Assembly (NCBI RefSeq): GCF_008831285.2 | Contig: NC_045142.1 | Span: forward strand, 19,843,354-19,907,353 | Origin: Nymphaea colorata | Lineage: Eukaryota > Streptophyta > Magnoliopsida > Nymphaeales > Nymphaeaceae | Length of the DNA: 64,000 nucleotides | Direction: 5' to 3' | In this document: positions 1 to 11,174 of the stretch, in pieces | How positions within the stretch are numbered: the first letter of the stretch is position 1 | Layout of the letters: each line of letters begins with the position of its first letter | Notes under the pieces: model-generated | Seen by the model: the letters and a program-made list of their open reading frames with translations, nothing else | The model's database searches: none | Told to the model about the DNA's origin: nothing | Position numbers and translations under genes: made by a program

Positions 1-480
1 AAGGAGATTGGAGAGCCCAAATCTAGAGAACCCTTGGAAGAGTCTATGCTAGTACCATATATTTGGTATATAGGTATACATTGAACTTGGGATAAATCAG
101 GAACAATTTACCCATTTATTCTCCATAGGTTCCAAGATCAATTTTCAAAACAATGCATATAGGCAAAAGTCCTAGGGAATGCATTATCAAATTTTCATTA
201 ATTGCTTGTTTGAATGCATGAGATGTGATGTTTTACAACGCCTCCAAACCCATGTCCAAAGCCAAAACTCTTCTCAAGTTTCGATTGGGCCAATTTATGT
301 CAACATCTAATACTTTCTTTTGTCCAGATAAACTCAGAAAGCATTTTCCCATATGACCACATCCTATTCGGGTCATGTCAAGGGCGATCTGGATTTCGCA
401 TCATCCCAAATGGAGTCTACCTACCTCAGTAGTGTCATTAATTGTACCCAACTTTCCGATGTATGTTGTTGGGCCACTTA
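1..480. other. Unassigned sequence upstream of the PMD relic
   Basis: No open frame of useful length and no motif I recognise. It lies directly upstream of the PMD relic and may be the decayed 5' part of the same coding region, but I cannot align it to a family by eye. Confidence 0.4.
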
Positions 481-691
481 GAAGATTGTGGTCTCGAAGA
501 AGCAGCCAGTCTTGCCATGCAACCTGTTAACAACAGTCTAATTCATGTGATTGTTGAAAGATAGAACCCAAGAACCAGCACATTCTGGTTCACATGGAGT
601 GAAATGACAATCACTCTAGATGGGTTTTCTAGCATTATGGGTTTGCCAGAACCAAAAGGTGATCCAAGAGGACCAATTGAAGACTAGTTCC
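481..691 (+). pseudogene. Plant mobile domain (PMD / MAIN-like) relic
   Basis: One frame starting at 481 reads EDCGLEEAASLAM, then VNNSLIHVIVER, a TAG at 565-567, NPRTSTFWFTWSEMTITLDG, FSSIMGLPEPKG, and a second TAG shortly after GPIED. This follows the known PMD pattern: a GL..A segment, then LI..LVERW.PET.TFHFPWGEMTITL, then a LLGLP.G ending. In the PMD family the residue at the first stop is a tryptophan, and TGG to TAG is a single change. PMD domains occur in MAIN-type host genes and in several plant transposon lineages (MULE, hAT and Gypsy hitchhikers). No start codon or transposase is visible here, so this is a broken fragment, and I cannot say whether it came from a gene or an element. 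Confidence 0.7.
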
Positions 692-3600
692 TTGAGAACC
701 AAGGTCAAGTCAATACTCTAGAAGTAGCCTGTAAACTCACAGGAAAACGAAGCTGGCCCTTTCTAGAGAAAGATGGACATCAATACCTCCAACTACACGA
801 ACTTGGTGAAACATATTTCCAATATGTCAACCCTACTTTACTATCTAGAAGTGTTGCAGACAAGTACAAAAACGCGGATGTCGAAACGTTTACCAAAACA
901 ACAGAGCCGCCTAGGGCGAACCTAGGTAAGTTACCCCTTGGATTCACAAGTCTGAGATCTTTTGAGCGGTCGCAAATGGATCAACATCTGCGCCCATGTT
1001 TGTTTTGCTTTAGCACTTTGTTTTAGTTGCTTTTGTAACGTCTCAGTTTGAGACACTTAGAATCGTCTTGCATTTGTCTCATCTCAGGTTAGAGCTTTAG
1101 AACCGAGACACTTTTGATGTATATAAGTCTTGTAGAAACCCTAAACACATTTTATGCCAATGAAGAATTGAGTATCGTTTTCACTCTCCTTCTCCGTGTG
1201 GGGATTGTCTTCTCCACTTGTTCTCAACCGACGGTGGCCAGAGCTCTTCTCCAACCCCAACCGGCGTGGTCGGAGCTCTTGTTTCACCCATGGGATTCCT
1301 CTTTCTCTTCATCTTCTCTCTATTAAAGTCCTTTCTTCCATAGCCGAGTGGATTCAAGGTTGTAGATCTCGTGAAGGGGCTACCAGCGACCTCCTTCAAT
1401 GGTTCTTCATACCACCTATGTATCCCAACCAGCAAGGTATTATTCAATCCATGGTGCATTCGTCCTAACCACAAGAACATTTAGAGGCTGGGATTGATCT
1501 ATGGGAAGGCTGCATAGGAGAATGAGGTTCAACACTTGGGTGATTTCTTCCTATGTAGCATCGACGACCGGCATCCTTTGAAGATAGGCAAGTACTCGTT
1601 CTCCCCTTGGTAGTTCCATTTGAAGGTTGTTCTATAGATCTGAATGAACTAGCCCTAAGGCACACGATCTGGCCCATCTTTCATGGTCCCAGGGTTTTAA
1701 AATGGCAAAACTAGTTGTAGATCCTAGATCGGGTGAAGGAAGAAGCTGCTTAGGGATGGCACGGTTCTATCCTTTCCACGGGGCAGTTCTACATCGGAAT
1801 CTTAAGGCTGAACCCTGAGTTTGATCGAGACATCTCTAACCACCGACAGCCCTCATTCAACATTTGTAGTGGAAAAGAGATTCGGGAGAAAGCTGTCATT
1901 CGACGGCCATCGAGATCCTATTCTTCAGTTGGATCTAAGCTGCTGGAACCACCACAACCACAGCTAGAACAAGGGGCAGGTTCCAACAAAACTGGTGTGT
2001 GAAGTCATGCATATCAGTTTGGACGCCCATTAGTTACTGGTGTCTTGGCCTAGTTTGGCTGGAATCAGAGGAATATCGGTGGAGCTGTGCGTGACGGATG
2101 AAGACCGGCTGTGCGTCGGCAACTTTCTGGCCACACCTCACCAAAACAGCTAGCCGTTGCCCCGAAAACATTCTAGGATTGCCCATGGATTATAACCACC
2201 ATATTTTCTTAAGGTGTAATTTGTAAAGGGCAGTTCTGGCTTTTCATTGAGAGCTCATGCTAGGTGTTGAGAAACCCAAGCCGCCAGCCACATTTTGCAA
2301 TTCTCTCGCTGCCAGAATTATTGGATGGAGCATTCTCCCTCGAGCGCCAACAGTCCTCTTTGTAACGGTCCACCACAAAGGCAAGTCCCCCTCTAGCGTG
2401 TCCCACTCCTATGCATTCCAAAAAGGTAGGAGCCAGCCACCTCCACGCGCTTCCCCTTTCCCCACTTTCCATAACCGCCCCGAGATCCTAGCCCGTGATC
2501 TCTTAGCTCCAAAACAAGAAACCTTCCATGCGCCATTACCCCTTGCCATATCCAACCCTTCATTCCCCCACGCGCTTTCCAAATTCTCCACGCACCATAC
2601 CGTTCCATAACGGCCCCTCGTCCTTCCTATCCATTACGCACAACTCTCTTGCCATAATCCGCGGCCACCTCATCACTAGCCGTTGCCAATGTGAGACTTT
2701 CCTAAAGTAGAGGAACTGTCGCCACCTTGCGCCAACCGACCCTAACACCTAATCATCAATCATTCCCATCCTACCCTTGCCCTTTAGACCTAACCTCACT
2801 GCATGCCACCTACATATTAGCCATACCCGAACCTACCTCTCTTAACCACAACCGAGCCTAGCATTTGGTCGAGCCCAGACAAGGTCACATCAGACCCAGC
2901 TCAGGTCAACCCAACCAAGACCCTCCTACTTATCCTCACCAAGGCGGACCTATCCTCTATGGCAGAATCAAGGAGCGTCTTCACCTTCGAGGCAACCAAG
3001 CCTCTATCCACTGGAGCCTACTCGTCACCAGCAAGGAGTACCGTAGACGAGAAGGATACCCCTCTCGTATTCCAGCAGCAATCGGCAGAAGCTTTCACTT
3101 CCCTCGGCCAGGTGGGCCGAGTCCTTCATCCTCGGTTGCTGAAATACTCGAGGGCAGCACCAAGCTGCCGGTTCTCACCTGAGTCTTTTGCTGCCCTAAG
3201 CCGGGACCAACTAGCAGGTATACTTCTTCCCTCCGTATAACAATGGGATTCTTTGGGTCTTTTGCTTTATACCCGGCAATAGCCTTGGCATCAACAGTGG
3301 TACCTTGGAGGCACAAGTGCCGAAAACATGACCGTGGGCTGCCTGACCACCTACGGGCTTGGGTATGGTTTGGCCGTCCTAGGCATGTATGACAAGATGT
3401 GTTGGATGTGCATGCTTGAATGGTTTGTTGAGTGAGGAGAGATATTCATGTATTGATCGCGCTTGTACTAGCCTCACAACCTTCTAGCAATTTGTAGTAG
3501 GTTCAAGCTTTTGGGTGGGTAACCTCTCCTGTATTTTACTTCCCAAGGATTTTTGAGCTGGGGTTGCTGTCCGGCTGGGTATTCATCTTGTAAGTAACTT

Positions 3601-3769
3601 GTTTTTAGTTTTGTCCAATGGCTCTCCCGAGAGATCTTGGGAGAGGATCGGCATCTGGCAGAGGTCTTGGTCGATGCCGGGTCTCGTCCTAACAGGTACC
3701 CAGCCCATATTGAGTCGGGGCCAAGGGCAGCCTTTTGACCCTAGGGCCGACCCAATAAATACTTTCCTC
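692..3769. other. Decayed retroelement-like DNA, unclassified
   Basis: The PMD frame runs on weakly to about 900. Around 1090-1180 there is a TATATAA-type box followed by a leader-like stretch ending in a pyrimidine-rich run, which resembles the promoter and R-U5 part of a plant LTR. From 1180 to 3770 the base composition is more GC-rich than most of the window and short frames occur on both strands, none matching a family I know. I read this as old LTR-element DNA, with no reverse transcriptase, integrase or protease motif to classify it. Confidence 0.35.
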
Positions 3770-3798
3770 ATAAGACCTGTTTTAGCAAAAGAAGTGAA

Positions 3799-4068
3799 GT
3801 ATGCAACTTTAGTTTGAAAGCGGAGAGTGCTTCAGTACATAATGGATCCTTCATGTCCCTTTTTCAACAGTACAAAGGAGTAATCAGTCATGACATAATC
3901 AAGATGGTTGAACTTTTCTTTGGAATAGGAAGAATGGTGAAAAAGTTTAATAGCACTGTGATTGTCCTGATTCTCAAGATAAAAGGAGCTACAAGTGTAC
4001 AGTAGTAGCCACCTATTTCCCCATGTAACTTCTTATGTAAGGTCATTTCAAAGTGCTCGATGGAGGGA
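3799..4068 (+). pseudogene. L1-type LINE reverse-transcriptase scrap, first copy
   Basis: The frame at 3814-4005 includes GSFMSLFQQYKGVISHDIIK, then VELFFGIGRMVKKFNSTVIV and LILKIKGATSVQ, then two adjacent stops, then PPISPCNFLCKVISK. Plant L1 reverse transcriptases carry the pattern GPDGF...FFQ.YW, ..I...FF..G.L....N.T.I.LIPK, then RPISLCNV.YKIISK just before the catalytic palm. This is that upstream part only; the catalytic FADD/YADD box is absent. The same segment appears in the second tandem copy and, inverted, at 39270-39560. Confidence 0.8.
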
Positions 4069-4620
4069 AAGTAAGATAAAAAGGAAAATAATAGAAAGGA
4101 AAAGAAAGGAATTGTGGAGAAAGGGAGAGGAAACAAAATGAAAGAAACAAATAATTATAAAAGCTTGTTTGAATAGAAAGGAAATGAATTGTTCAAACCA
4201 TGCTTCTTTAGACTGCATTACGGAAAAAAAAAAGAATTTAAGTTGAAGAAAGAATTTAAGATGGTTGAACTTTTCTTTGGAATAGGAAGAATGGTGAAGA
4301 AGTTTAATAGCACTGTGATTGTCCTGATTCTCAAGATAAAAGGAGCTACAAGTGTGCAGCAGTAGCGACCTATTTCCCCATGTAACTTCTTATGTAAGGT
4401 CATTTCAAAGTGCTCGATGGAGGGAAAGTAGGATAAAAAGGAAAAGAATAGAAAGGAAAAGAAAGGAATTGTGGAGAAAGGGAGAGGAAACAAAATGAAA
4501 GAAACAAATAATTATAAAAGCTTGTTTGAATAGAAAGGAAATGAATTGTTCAAACCATGCTTCTTTAGACTGCATTACGGAAAAAAAAAGGAAAGAATTT
4601 AAGTTGAAGAAAGAATTTAA
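3901..4620 (+). repeat. Direct tandem duplication, period 357 bp
   Basis: Unit 1 is 3901-4257 and unit 2 is 4258 to about 4620. Both begin AAGATGGTTGAAC and end in a short A-run followed by GAATTTAAGTTGAAG. Differences are few, for example one extra GGAA in the second A-rich junction, so the duplication looks recent. Each unit carries part of the LINE reverse-transcriptase frame and then a purine-rich stretch. Confidence 0.9.
4258..4430 (+). pseudogene. L1-type LINE reverse-transcriptase scrap, second tandem copy
   Basis: Repeats the frame VELFFGIGRMVKKFNSTVIV, LILKIKGATSVQ, then QQ, a stop, and PISPCNFLCKVISK-like residues. It arose from the 357-bp tandem duplication and contains no catalytic residues. 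Confidence 0.75.
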
Positions 4621-5138
4621 GTTGGTTTGCAATAAGACCCCAAACACTCTAGAACTTATGATGCAAGTAAAATATATTTGATTCAATTATACGGCTGGAT
4701 TCCAGGGGTTGCATAAACCTATTTTATATGTAGCATAACGTTTATTATATATATATATATGTTTTACTTAAATGACTTTTAAATAATTTATCACCTTAAA
4801 AATTAATAATGAAAGATAAACTTTAGCAATGGAGTACTTAATGTAAAAGGCCAAGCAAACAAAATATGTTTATGACCTCAGGGTTTATCTATGCAACCAT
4901 TAAAATGTGTGAAGGCCTTCATCCAAGAAATCCATTGATTTCCTACATCCTATTAATAGGGACCCTTAAATAACTTGATAAGTTACAATAATGGTTTCCA
5001 TAAATTATTTCTTACCATTCATACTTGCATCTCGTCAATGATTTCCAATTTTGATTGCAAATTGAAAATGTCATGCTATCGTTTAACAAGTAAAGTCCAG
5101 TTTTTCATGCGAAAGGAACTAATAGATAGGGAGACCAC

Positions 5139-5312
5139 CAGTGTCCGAGCTAGAAATTTCTGATTGAGGGGCATTCTAAGATTAAATTTTAAACTTGAAG
5201 GGGCACTCATATGAAAAAAAAAAGTAAATTCAATTATGTTTACATATGTAAATAAGGCCAAATTTGTAGGCTGATGTCGGTAATTGCCCACACCAGATGT
5301 AGCTCTGCCACG
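5139..5312. mobile_element. hAT-like MITE with perfect 8-bp target duplication
   Basis: The element is 174 bp. It begins CAGTGTCCGAGCTA and ends TAGCTCTGCCACG, which form degenerate terminal inverted repeats. It is flanked on both sides by GAGACCAC (5131-5138 and 5313-5320), a perfect 8-bp target site duplication, the length typical of hAT transposons. It has no coding capacity. The homologous copy in the inverted arm is 38383-38572. Confidence 0.75.
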
Positions 5313-6046
5313 GAGACCACCTCGAGCCACAGATTACTGATTACCTCTTCATGTTTCACCACATGGAAATTGCAGTTGTCATTTGTCATACGATAAAAAT
5401 ATTTTGGAGATGAATGTTTCAGTTTGTTTGACTATCTTGGAAGGCTTGAAGTGAACAGATGAGGAATTGTGGCTGCTGGAAGAAAAAACATGCTTTTTGA
5501 GAGTGACCCTAGCACCATTAATAGCCATTATTTGGAATTTGCAATTGCTTATGAATTTTGACGATGACACTCTGAGCAGTAGTGATCATCTCAGGAATTT
5601 GATGTGAAAGGATGGAGGCCTCATTGTGGCCTACTCCTTTTGAACATTGAAGAAGGTGAGCCTGCATATGCTGGTGAGGACGTTCCACTTGAAGGGGATG
5701 AAGACAATGAAGCAAAATGAGTTTGAATATTGTAATAAAGGTGAAGAAGATGAATAGATAGGTTGCTTATTTTAATTGTTTTATAATATGATGTAAAAAC
5801 AGTAAAACATGTATTGTAAGTCTTTAAGACCTCAATTTTTATCATCTTAATCATGTCGTTATCTTTATGACCATAGATGAAGATTTATGAATATTTATTA
5901 TGTGTGTGATATTGTAATGAGTTCTTTTATATAGAAAACATTTTTCTAGATTTTTTCTGAATTATCGCTATTTTTAGGATTTTTTTAGTTGCTAACAAAT
6001 TACAAAAATAAATTTACAATATGCTTACAATACCTTACCATACAAT

Positions 6047-6238
6047 ATGCTTACAAGACCCTCAAAAGAGCAGTTGTCAAGGGGGCTGGCAAAAATTGAG
6101 CAGGAAAATATAGCTACTACTGTCAGGGAGGTTGTTCCATATGAAGAATTGATATGGAAATTTGGTGCAGAAAGGCAAGAAATTGTAGGTGGATGGGTTG
6201 ATAGAAATCCGGTTGTTTCCAAGTCATACTTCAAATAG
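6047..6238 (+). pseudogene. Exon-like open frame of unknown origin
   Basis: An open frame of about 63 codons includes PSKEQLSRGLAKIEQENIAT, TVREVVPYEELIWKF and GAERQEIVGGWVDRNP. Its composition is that of a normal soluble protein rather than of repeat DNA. It is followed by an AT-rich stretch and two copies of a TTTTGATTTKCAG 3' splice-like site, each leading into KARKEKK.WMK. This suggests a piece of a multi-exon host gene, possibly captured or duplicated here. I do not recognise the family. Confidence 0.4.
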
Positions 6239-6271
6239 AAATTAATTTTTAATAATGATTAATTTTAACAT

Positions 6272-6421
6272 TTAATTAAGAACTTTATTTTGATTTTCAG
6301 GTTGGGAAGGCACGAAAGGAAAAGAAAATATGGATGAAGTTGGTACTTAATTAAGAACTTTATTTTGATTTGCAGGCAGAGAAGGCACGAAAGGAAAAGA
6401 AAATGTGGATGAAGTTGAAGC
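6272..6421 (+). repeat. 75-bp tandem duplication spanning a 3' splice-like site
   Basis: Two units start at 6272 and 6347. Each has TTAATTAAGAACTTTATTTT, then a polypyrimidine-type run, a CAG, and coding-like sequence for KARKEKK. Unit 1 ends in TTTTCAG and unit 2 in TTTGCAG. Confidence 0.85.
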
Positions 6422-6489
6422 TATGGCTAGCTAGATAACAAAACCTTGGAAGTGTCTGACAATGAATAGCCATCTTTTTTTTTCTTAGT

Positions 6490-6705
6490 CAGACCAGAAA
6501 AATTATGTTATCAATTAAACATTTTCATGATTTGGGTCAAATGACTCATAAATTGAATGTTTCTTTGGTAAATGATCGCCACGGGCCAGACCCAACTAGC
6601 ATTCAATCGACCCTATTTTTTGTGTTAAGACTGAACCAATTAAAAAAATCAGTACATTCTATAGAGATCTTTCCTAGCGTCAGGTGAGCAAGATCCTAAA
6701 TAAAA
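6490..6705. repeat. Dispersed repeat R9, inverted copy at 57935-58090
   Basis: The stretch from TGGTAAATGATCGCC through GACTGAACCAATT to the TATAGAGATCTTTCC segment and GTCAGGTGAGCAAG recurs as its reverse complement near 57935-58090. Part also occurs in direct reverse-complement form at 50360-50450. No coding potential is evident. Confidence 0.65.
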
Positions 6706-6884
6706 TGTACTTATTTCACCATCAGAAAATAAATAATGAATCATGACAAGTTTAGAAGATCAGCACATATAATTGTGCAAGGTCATCTGTAGACATAGAT
6801 AATGTCTGTTATTTGTAGGGTCAGGTTAGGCATCTTTCCAGATAGAAAGCATACTAGAAGCATCAAACAAAGCAATTCTAGTGG

Positions 6885-6940
6885 CAATATATATATATAT
6901 GTGTGTACGTGTGTGTGTGTATATCTATATATATATAACA
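6885..6940. repeat. (TA)n / (TG)n microsatellite
   Basis: Alternating TATATA, GTGTGTGTG and TATATA blocks. Confidence 0.9.
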
Positions 6941-7113
6941 TTCAAACATGCTAGATAATGTTATCAGATGAGTAAAATGAAAAGCCTGGAAGTATGATAA
7001 ACAGTTGGCAAAATCATCATGCACTATTGCCGCAAGATAAATAGTTGGTACTTTTTTAATGACAGGTTTTTAATTTTTAAGGACCAGTCAAGATCCAGCA
7101 TTCAATAGATATG

Positions 7114-7118
<5 letters not shown>

Positions 7119-7172
<54 letters not shown>
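7119..7172. repeat. (TA)27 microsatellite upstream of protease copy A
   Basis: Uninterrupted TA array. It is flanked by sequence shared with the region upstream of copy B (array at 13943-14095), and its downstream flank is shared with the region upstream of copy D (array at 55511-55540). Confidence 0.95.
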
Positions 7173-7176
<4 letters not shown>

Positions 7177-7494
7177 GCCCATATCAACATTCACCCACTT
7201 AACGGTTGAGATAAAGATGCAGAGAAAGAAAGTGTAAACTAATATTAGATGACGAACATACCTTTCACTTTTTTCTTTTTAGTATTCTGTCGTCCATTCA
7301 TTATAATGAATCAAATAGTCGTTAACTTTGAAGAATCAAAGTCACCATTTAATTTTCTGCTATATATATAAAAATATAAAAGAGGCATAGAATGATATGG
7401 CCAAAATGACCATAGCATACCTGCAAACCCTCAGCGCATGATCCTCTGCCCGATGAACTATCAGCATATGAGAGCCCGTAACATCATGGGGTGG

Positions 7495-8075
7495 AATGGC
7501 GTCTGCATATATATGTATAGAGAGAGGAGCGTGTGGGAGAGAGATTTTCATTTTCAACCACTTCAAGGTTCATGGTTTAAGGAGGTCAATTGACAGGTTT
7601 TGGAGCAGGGACTACCATGCCTTATTGCCTTACAAAGGCAACACTGATAAAAAAAAAATTGAAATACCACTAGGACAATCTCTTCTTCCAACGTATTCGG
7701 CTGTTATTGCGGTCACCTTAGGTAATATGTTAAAGTGTCTGCATCCTTCCTTCAAATATTTGTGTTTGAGAGTCTTCAAATGTTTGTGACTGAAAACTCT
7801 TCAACACTAATATTCAGACCTTGATTGTGAACAGTCAAATGAAAAGACACACAAAAAAAAAAATTGTGGAAGTCCAAGAAGCCACTTTGAGATTTACCAA
7901 AGCTTAACCATTGGAAGATGCTACTAACTTTTCTCCATTGTGATCGGCCACATGTTTCTTTTCTCCACAATTTCCAAATCCAAATCCTTCCCTTCGTCAG
8001 CACGACCTTAACTATGACTTCCATTATAAATATCAACACATTTCTCCTTAATACAGCAACCATTTAGCCCTCACC
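7495..8075 (+). promoter_or_regulatory. Conserved upstream block of protease copy A
   Basis: About 580 bp that aligns with 14345-14907 upstream of copy B and, inverted, with 54488-55185 upstream of copy D. Landmarks are TATGTATAGAGAGAG, GGAGCAGGGACTACC, CCAACGTATTC, AAGTGTCTG and the final TTTCTCCTTAATAC. The TATA element and start codon lie at its 3' end. Conservation across copies reflects common ancestry and does not by itself show promoter activity. Confidence 0.6.
8025..8031 (+). promoter_or_regulatory. TATA element of protease copy A
   Basis: TATAAAT, 51 bp upstream of the ATG. It is identical at the same place in copy D (54531-54537, minus strand) and is CATAAAT in copy B (14857-14863). 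Confidence 0.55.
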
Positions 8076-9408
8076 ATGGCTGCCTTCTTCTCCTCCTTAC
8101 CATTCCGCCTCCTCCTCCAGCTGCTCCTGCTTGCAATACTGCCTAACCTTACCACCATATTCGCTTCCAAACCTCTCGGCTTTTCTATAGACCTCATTCA
8201 TTGAGACTCATCTCTGTCACCTCTCTATGACCCTTTATCCACTCTAGCTCTACGAGCGAAGCAGGCGGCTCTGTCCTCCCGCTGCAATGCTTCACGGTTT
8301 GCCAATACCACCAGCATGATCTCCAGCCCAGTGATGCCAGGCTTCGGCTAGTATCTCATGAAAATGTCACTTGGTACACCATCCCACCTCTACTGGGCCA
8401 CTCTCGTCACTGTTAGCGACCTCATATGGATGATGTGCCATCCTTGTGACTCCTGCTCCGGCCAAACATCAATGTTTGATCCACTTCAGTCATCCACCTA
8501 CAAGAGCCAGACCTGCTCTGCCAGCTCTTGCATGGAACTGCCCATTCATGGTTGCACTATCAACCAACTTTGCGGATTCATATATTCCTATGAAGACAAA
8601 TCCTTCGTAGAAGTGATACTGGCCTCGGAAACGCTCTTGTTTGACAATGGTGCTGGCACCGTCAAGCTTCCAGAAATTGTCTCTGGTTGTGTTCATCAGA
8701 ATGGCCCTCCTAATCCCTCCTTGCTTGAAGTTCCTGACCTTGTTGGCCTCGGTGGTGGTCCTCTCTCACTTGTAAATCAGATTGGCTCTTCTATTGATGA
8801 TAAATTTGCCTACTGTCTTCCTCCCAATAGCAATGAAATCACGTCAGACAGCTCAAATCTGGTAAGGACGCAGAGTTTTCAGGCCAGGAAGGGGTTCAAG
8901 AAATGCCAATGGCACCAGGTGGTCCTCACGGCACGTATTATGTGCTCAACCTAATTGACATAAGCATCGGAAACAACAGACTCAACATACAATTTGGTGG
9001 TGCACAGATGACTGCATTGTTGGGAGATGCCAGATCATTATAGACTCGGGTACCACACTGACTTATCTTGCAAAAGATGTGTATGATGAAGTCGCAAATG
9101 CAGTGGCTAACGTCATAAACCATGAATGCTTCTATCCAGCTAAACAGGATTATCTGTGTCACCATGTAGAGAATAATGGTGATCCATATGAAGGGTTGCC
9201 GGAGATGACCTTTCATTTCACCAATCCAGACTGGAATCTGCCACCTTCAAATATCTTTAGGATGGTTGAAAGTGTAATCACCTGCTTAGCCATTAAAGAC
9301 GGAGCGGTGCCCATCTTCGGGAATGTTGTGCAGCCGAACATGCATGTGAAGTATGATTTGGGGAAGAGGCTGCTTTCTCTTGCACCAGCTGAATGTACCC
9401 AAGGCTAA
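8076..9408 (+). pseudogene. CDR1/nepenthesin-like aspartic protease, copy A (broken)
   Basis: The intact family encodes a secreted A1 aspartic endopeptidase with a signal peptide, a GFSIDLIHRDS-type propeptide and two catalytic Asp motifs. Here the ATG at 8076 begins MAAFFSSLPF and a Leu-rich signal peptide. TGA at 8202-8204 replaces the Arg of HRD. TAG at 8349-8351 replaces the Glu of GEYLMK. The first catalytic motif DTGS is VTVS (8406-8417), so the nucleophilic Asp is lost. The frame then runs through the Cys-rich insert and GLGGGPLSLVNQ, shifts near 8840 and shifts again near 9036. The second motif, IDSGTTLTYLAKD, with Asp at 9043-9045, is intact, and the C-terminal part ends FAPAECTQG-like at 9408. 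With at least two stops, two frameshifts and a lost catalytic residue, this cannot make an active protease. Confidence 0.93.
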
Positions 9409-9409
9409 T

Positions 9410-9412
<3 letters not shown>

Positions 9413-9447
<35 letters not shown>
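9413..9447. repeat. (AT)n microsatellite just after copy A
   Basis: Starts five bases after the stop codon. Copies C and F also have TA-rich arrays just past their stops. Confidence 0.95.
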
Positions 9448-9448
<1 letters not shown>

Positions 9449-9479
9449 TCTATTGTGATGATCTCTGTATTGGTCTACT

Positions 9480-10000
9480 ATTGGCAGATTTGGACGCTGC
9501 TTAATTGTGTTTTATGTCAATGGAAGATCTGAGTGACATGTAGTCGACGGTGTTAGTTTTCCATGTACAATAAATGTATGTGTTTCGTTTTAAGAATGTT
9601 TTCCCCTCCGTTTAAGCTTTAAGGTTAAGTTATATATGTCTACATGGAAATTATGAATATTATCTAGGCTTTGACAGTCGCTGATACTCACAATTCTGTT
9701 GCTAATAGGTAATCGTGACAGCTAAAACTCCACCACTACAAGTCCCATTGCCTACACTATTACGGATGAAATGGCCATGGGGTGTTGGTTGAATTTGTTG
9801 CGACATAAGCTGGTTTAGGTAAGCATAATGGGCACGGAATGTGCCAACACTTTGACATGAAATTTTGTGACGCATAACACAATGTGCTCTTTGACTGTTG
9901 TATCTGCCACTTAACTACACAATGTCTATGGTTTGTGTCGTTATTTCGTTAAAACTTTAATGCTGATATGCTGTGCTATGCTACGTCTCTTGAAGTTAAA
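9480..10000. repeat. 3' flank of copy A, shared with copies C and F
   Basis: Contains CCCCTCCGTTTAAGCTT, TGACAGTCGCTGATACT, GTTGCTAATAGGTAATCG and a GGCCATGG segment. The reverse complement of these landmarks recurs at 26150-26460 and 62770-63060, downstream of copies C and F. This shows that the duplicated unit extended past the gene. Confidence 0.7.
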
Positions 10001-11087
10001 CACGAAACCATCCAAGAACATACTTTCATATGGCGAGACTCACATTTATTTACTTGCTATAGACAAAAGCTGCTCATGAATTCTTAGCATCATAACGACT
10101 GTGTAGTTTCAAGAAAGCAAGAAAGCCAAAAAATTCCTTTAAAAGTAGGGTTGCTCCATCTTGCGTGAAAATTCCGTCACTCTATAAGGAAAGCCATTCA
10201 ATTTGACTTGTTATAAATCTACAGATAGTTAAATGATCAATTTATTATATGTTTCCCAATAACTTATTAATTTAAAAAATGATTTATTTCATACATGTTT
10301 TCTTAAGATCATATCTGTAAGGTTAAATCGAAAAAAATACATTGTAATCATTGCAATCTGGTTTTCATTATGTATATCGAAAGATGACAAGTATAAAATC
10401 AAACGAATGTGCTGCATATAATATTGCGGATGACAAAACATGTATAAATCAAACATTGTATTCGTCATAAACATTATGTTGCCATGGCATCAGCCGCAAC
10501 CATTGTGATGACATGCTTTCTTACACCAAACATGTCAGACCAAAACTAAAAAAAAAGACAAAAAAAAGAAAATAAAATTTAAGGGGTAGGTACATCACGT
10601 GCCCAATTAATAATTTTCAATAATACTTGGATGACGGATTGCAGACAAAGATTATCCAGGTGAGGCCAGCGTTGACTCAAACTAAGTTGGAACTTGGGGC
10701 ATATGAATCTCTAAATAATGTAAAAAATAAGATTATTCTGGTCAACTTGATATTAAAGATACAATTATTTTTTAAAAGTTTTAATATTATTTTGAGAAGT
10801 ACATAAAGCAAGTTGTAACCAGCAGACGGGCGAATTTCGGGAATATACCAGCATTAATATTTCAGGAATTTGCTTGTGAAATATCATGACGTGACATTAT
10901 ATTCGTCCAAACCACATTGCGTAATGGAATAATTGGAATTCAGTGCAAGCGAATGTCAATAGATCTTCTTTGTCAGTTACATATCTGAATCCGATAGACT
11001 TAATAGTCTGGTTTGGTGACCGAAATAAGATCCAATTAATAGTAGTAGGATTCTCAGATTTTTAAATAGCACAGAGAGTTGCGATTT

Positions 11088-11174
<87 letters not shown>

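Larger units (their letters stand above)
3770..6040 (+). repeat. Left arm of a ~2-kb inverted duplication (IR1-L)
   Basis: The reverse complement of this stretch recurs at about 37690-39580. Shared landmarks, in order, are an L1 reverse-transcriptase scrap, a purine-rich stretch, a (TA)n tract near 4745, a small hAT-like MITE (5139-5312), a segment ending in a short acidic reading frame (about 5640-5720), and an AT-rich tail ending near 6040. The left arm has a 357-bp internal tandem duplication that the right arm lacks. The right arm keeps a few extra codons of the reverse transcriptase. Confidence 0.8.

Noticed and set aside
1114-3316. Multiple 60-117 codon frames as host genes
   Set aside because: They overlap on opposite strands in GC-richer retroelement-like DNA and show no recognisable domain.
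3888-4686. Phe/Leu/Ser-rich minus-strand frames as membrane proteins
   Set aside because: They are the antisense of a purine-rich stretch in the tandem duplication; the meaningful frame is the plus-strand LINE scrap.
8358-9408. A functional protease translated from internal starts
   Set aside because: The longest frames lack the signal peptide and propeptide, the first catalytic Asp is lost, and two frameshifts separate the halves.
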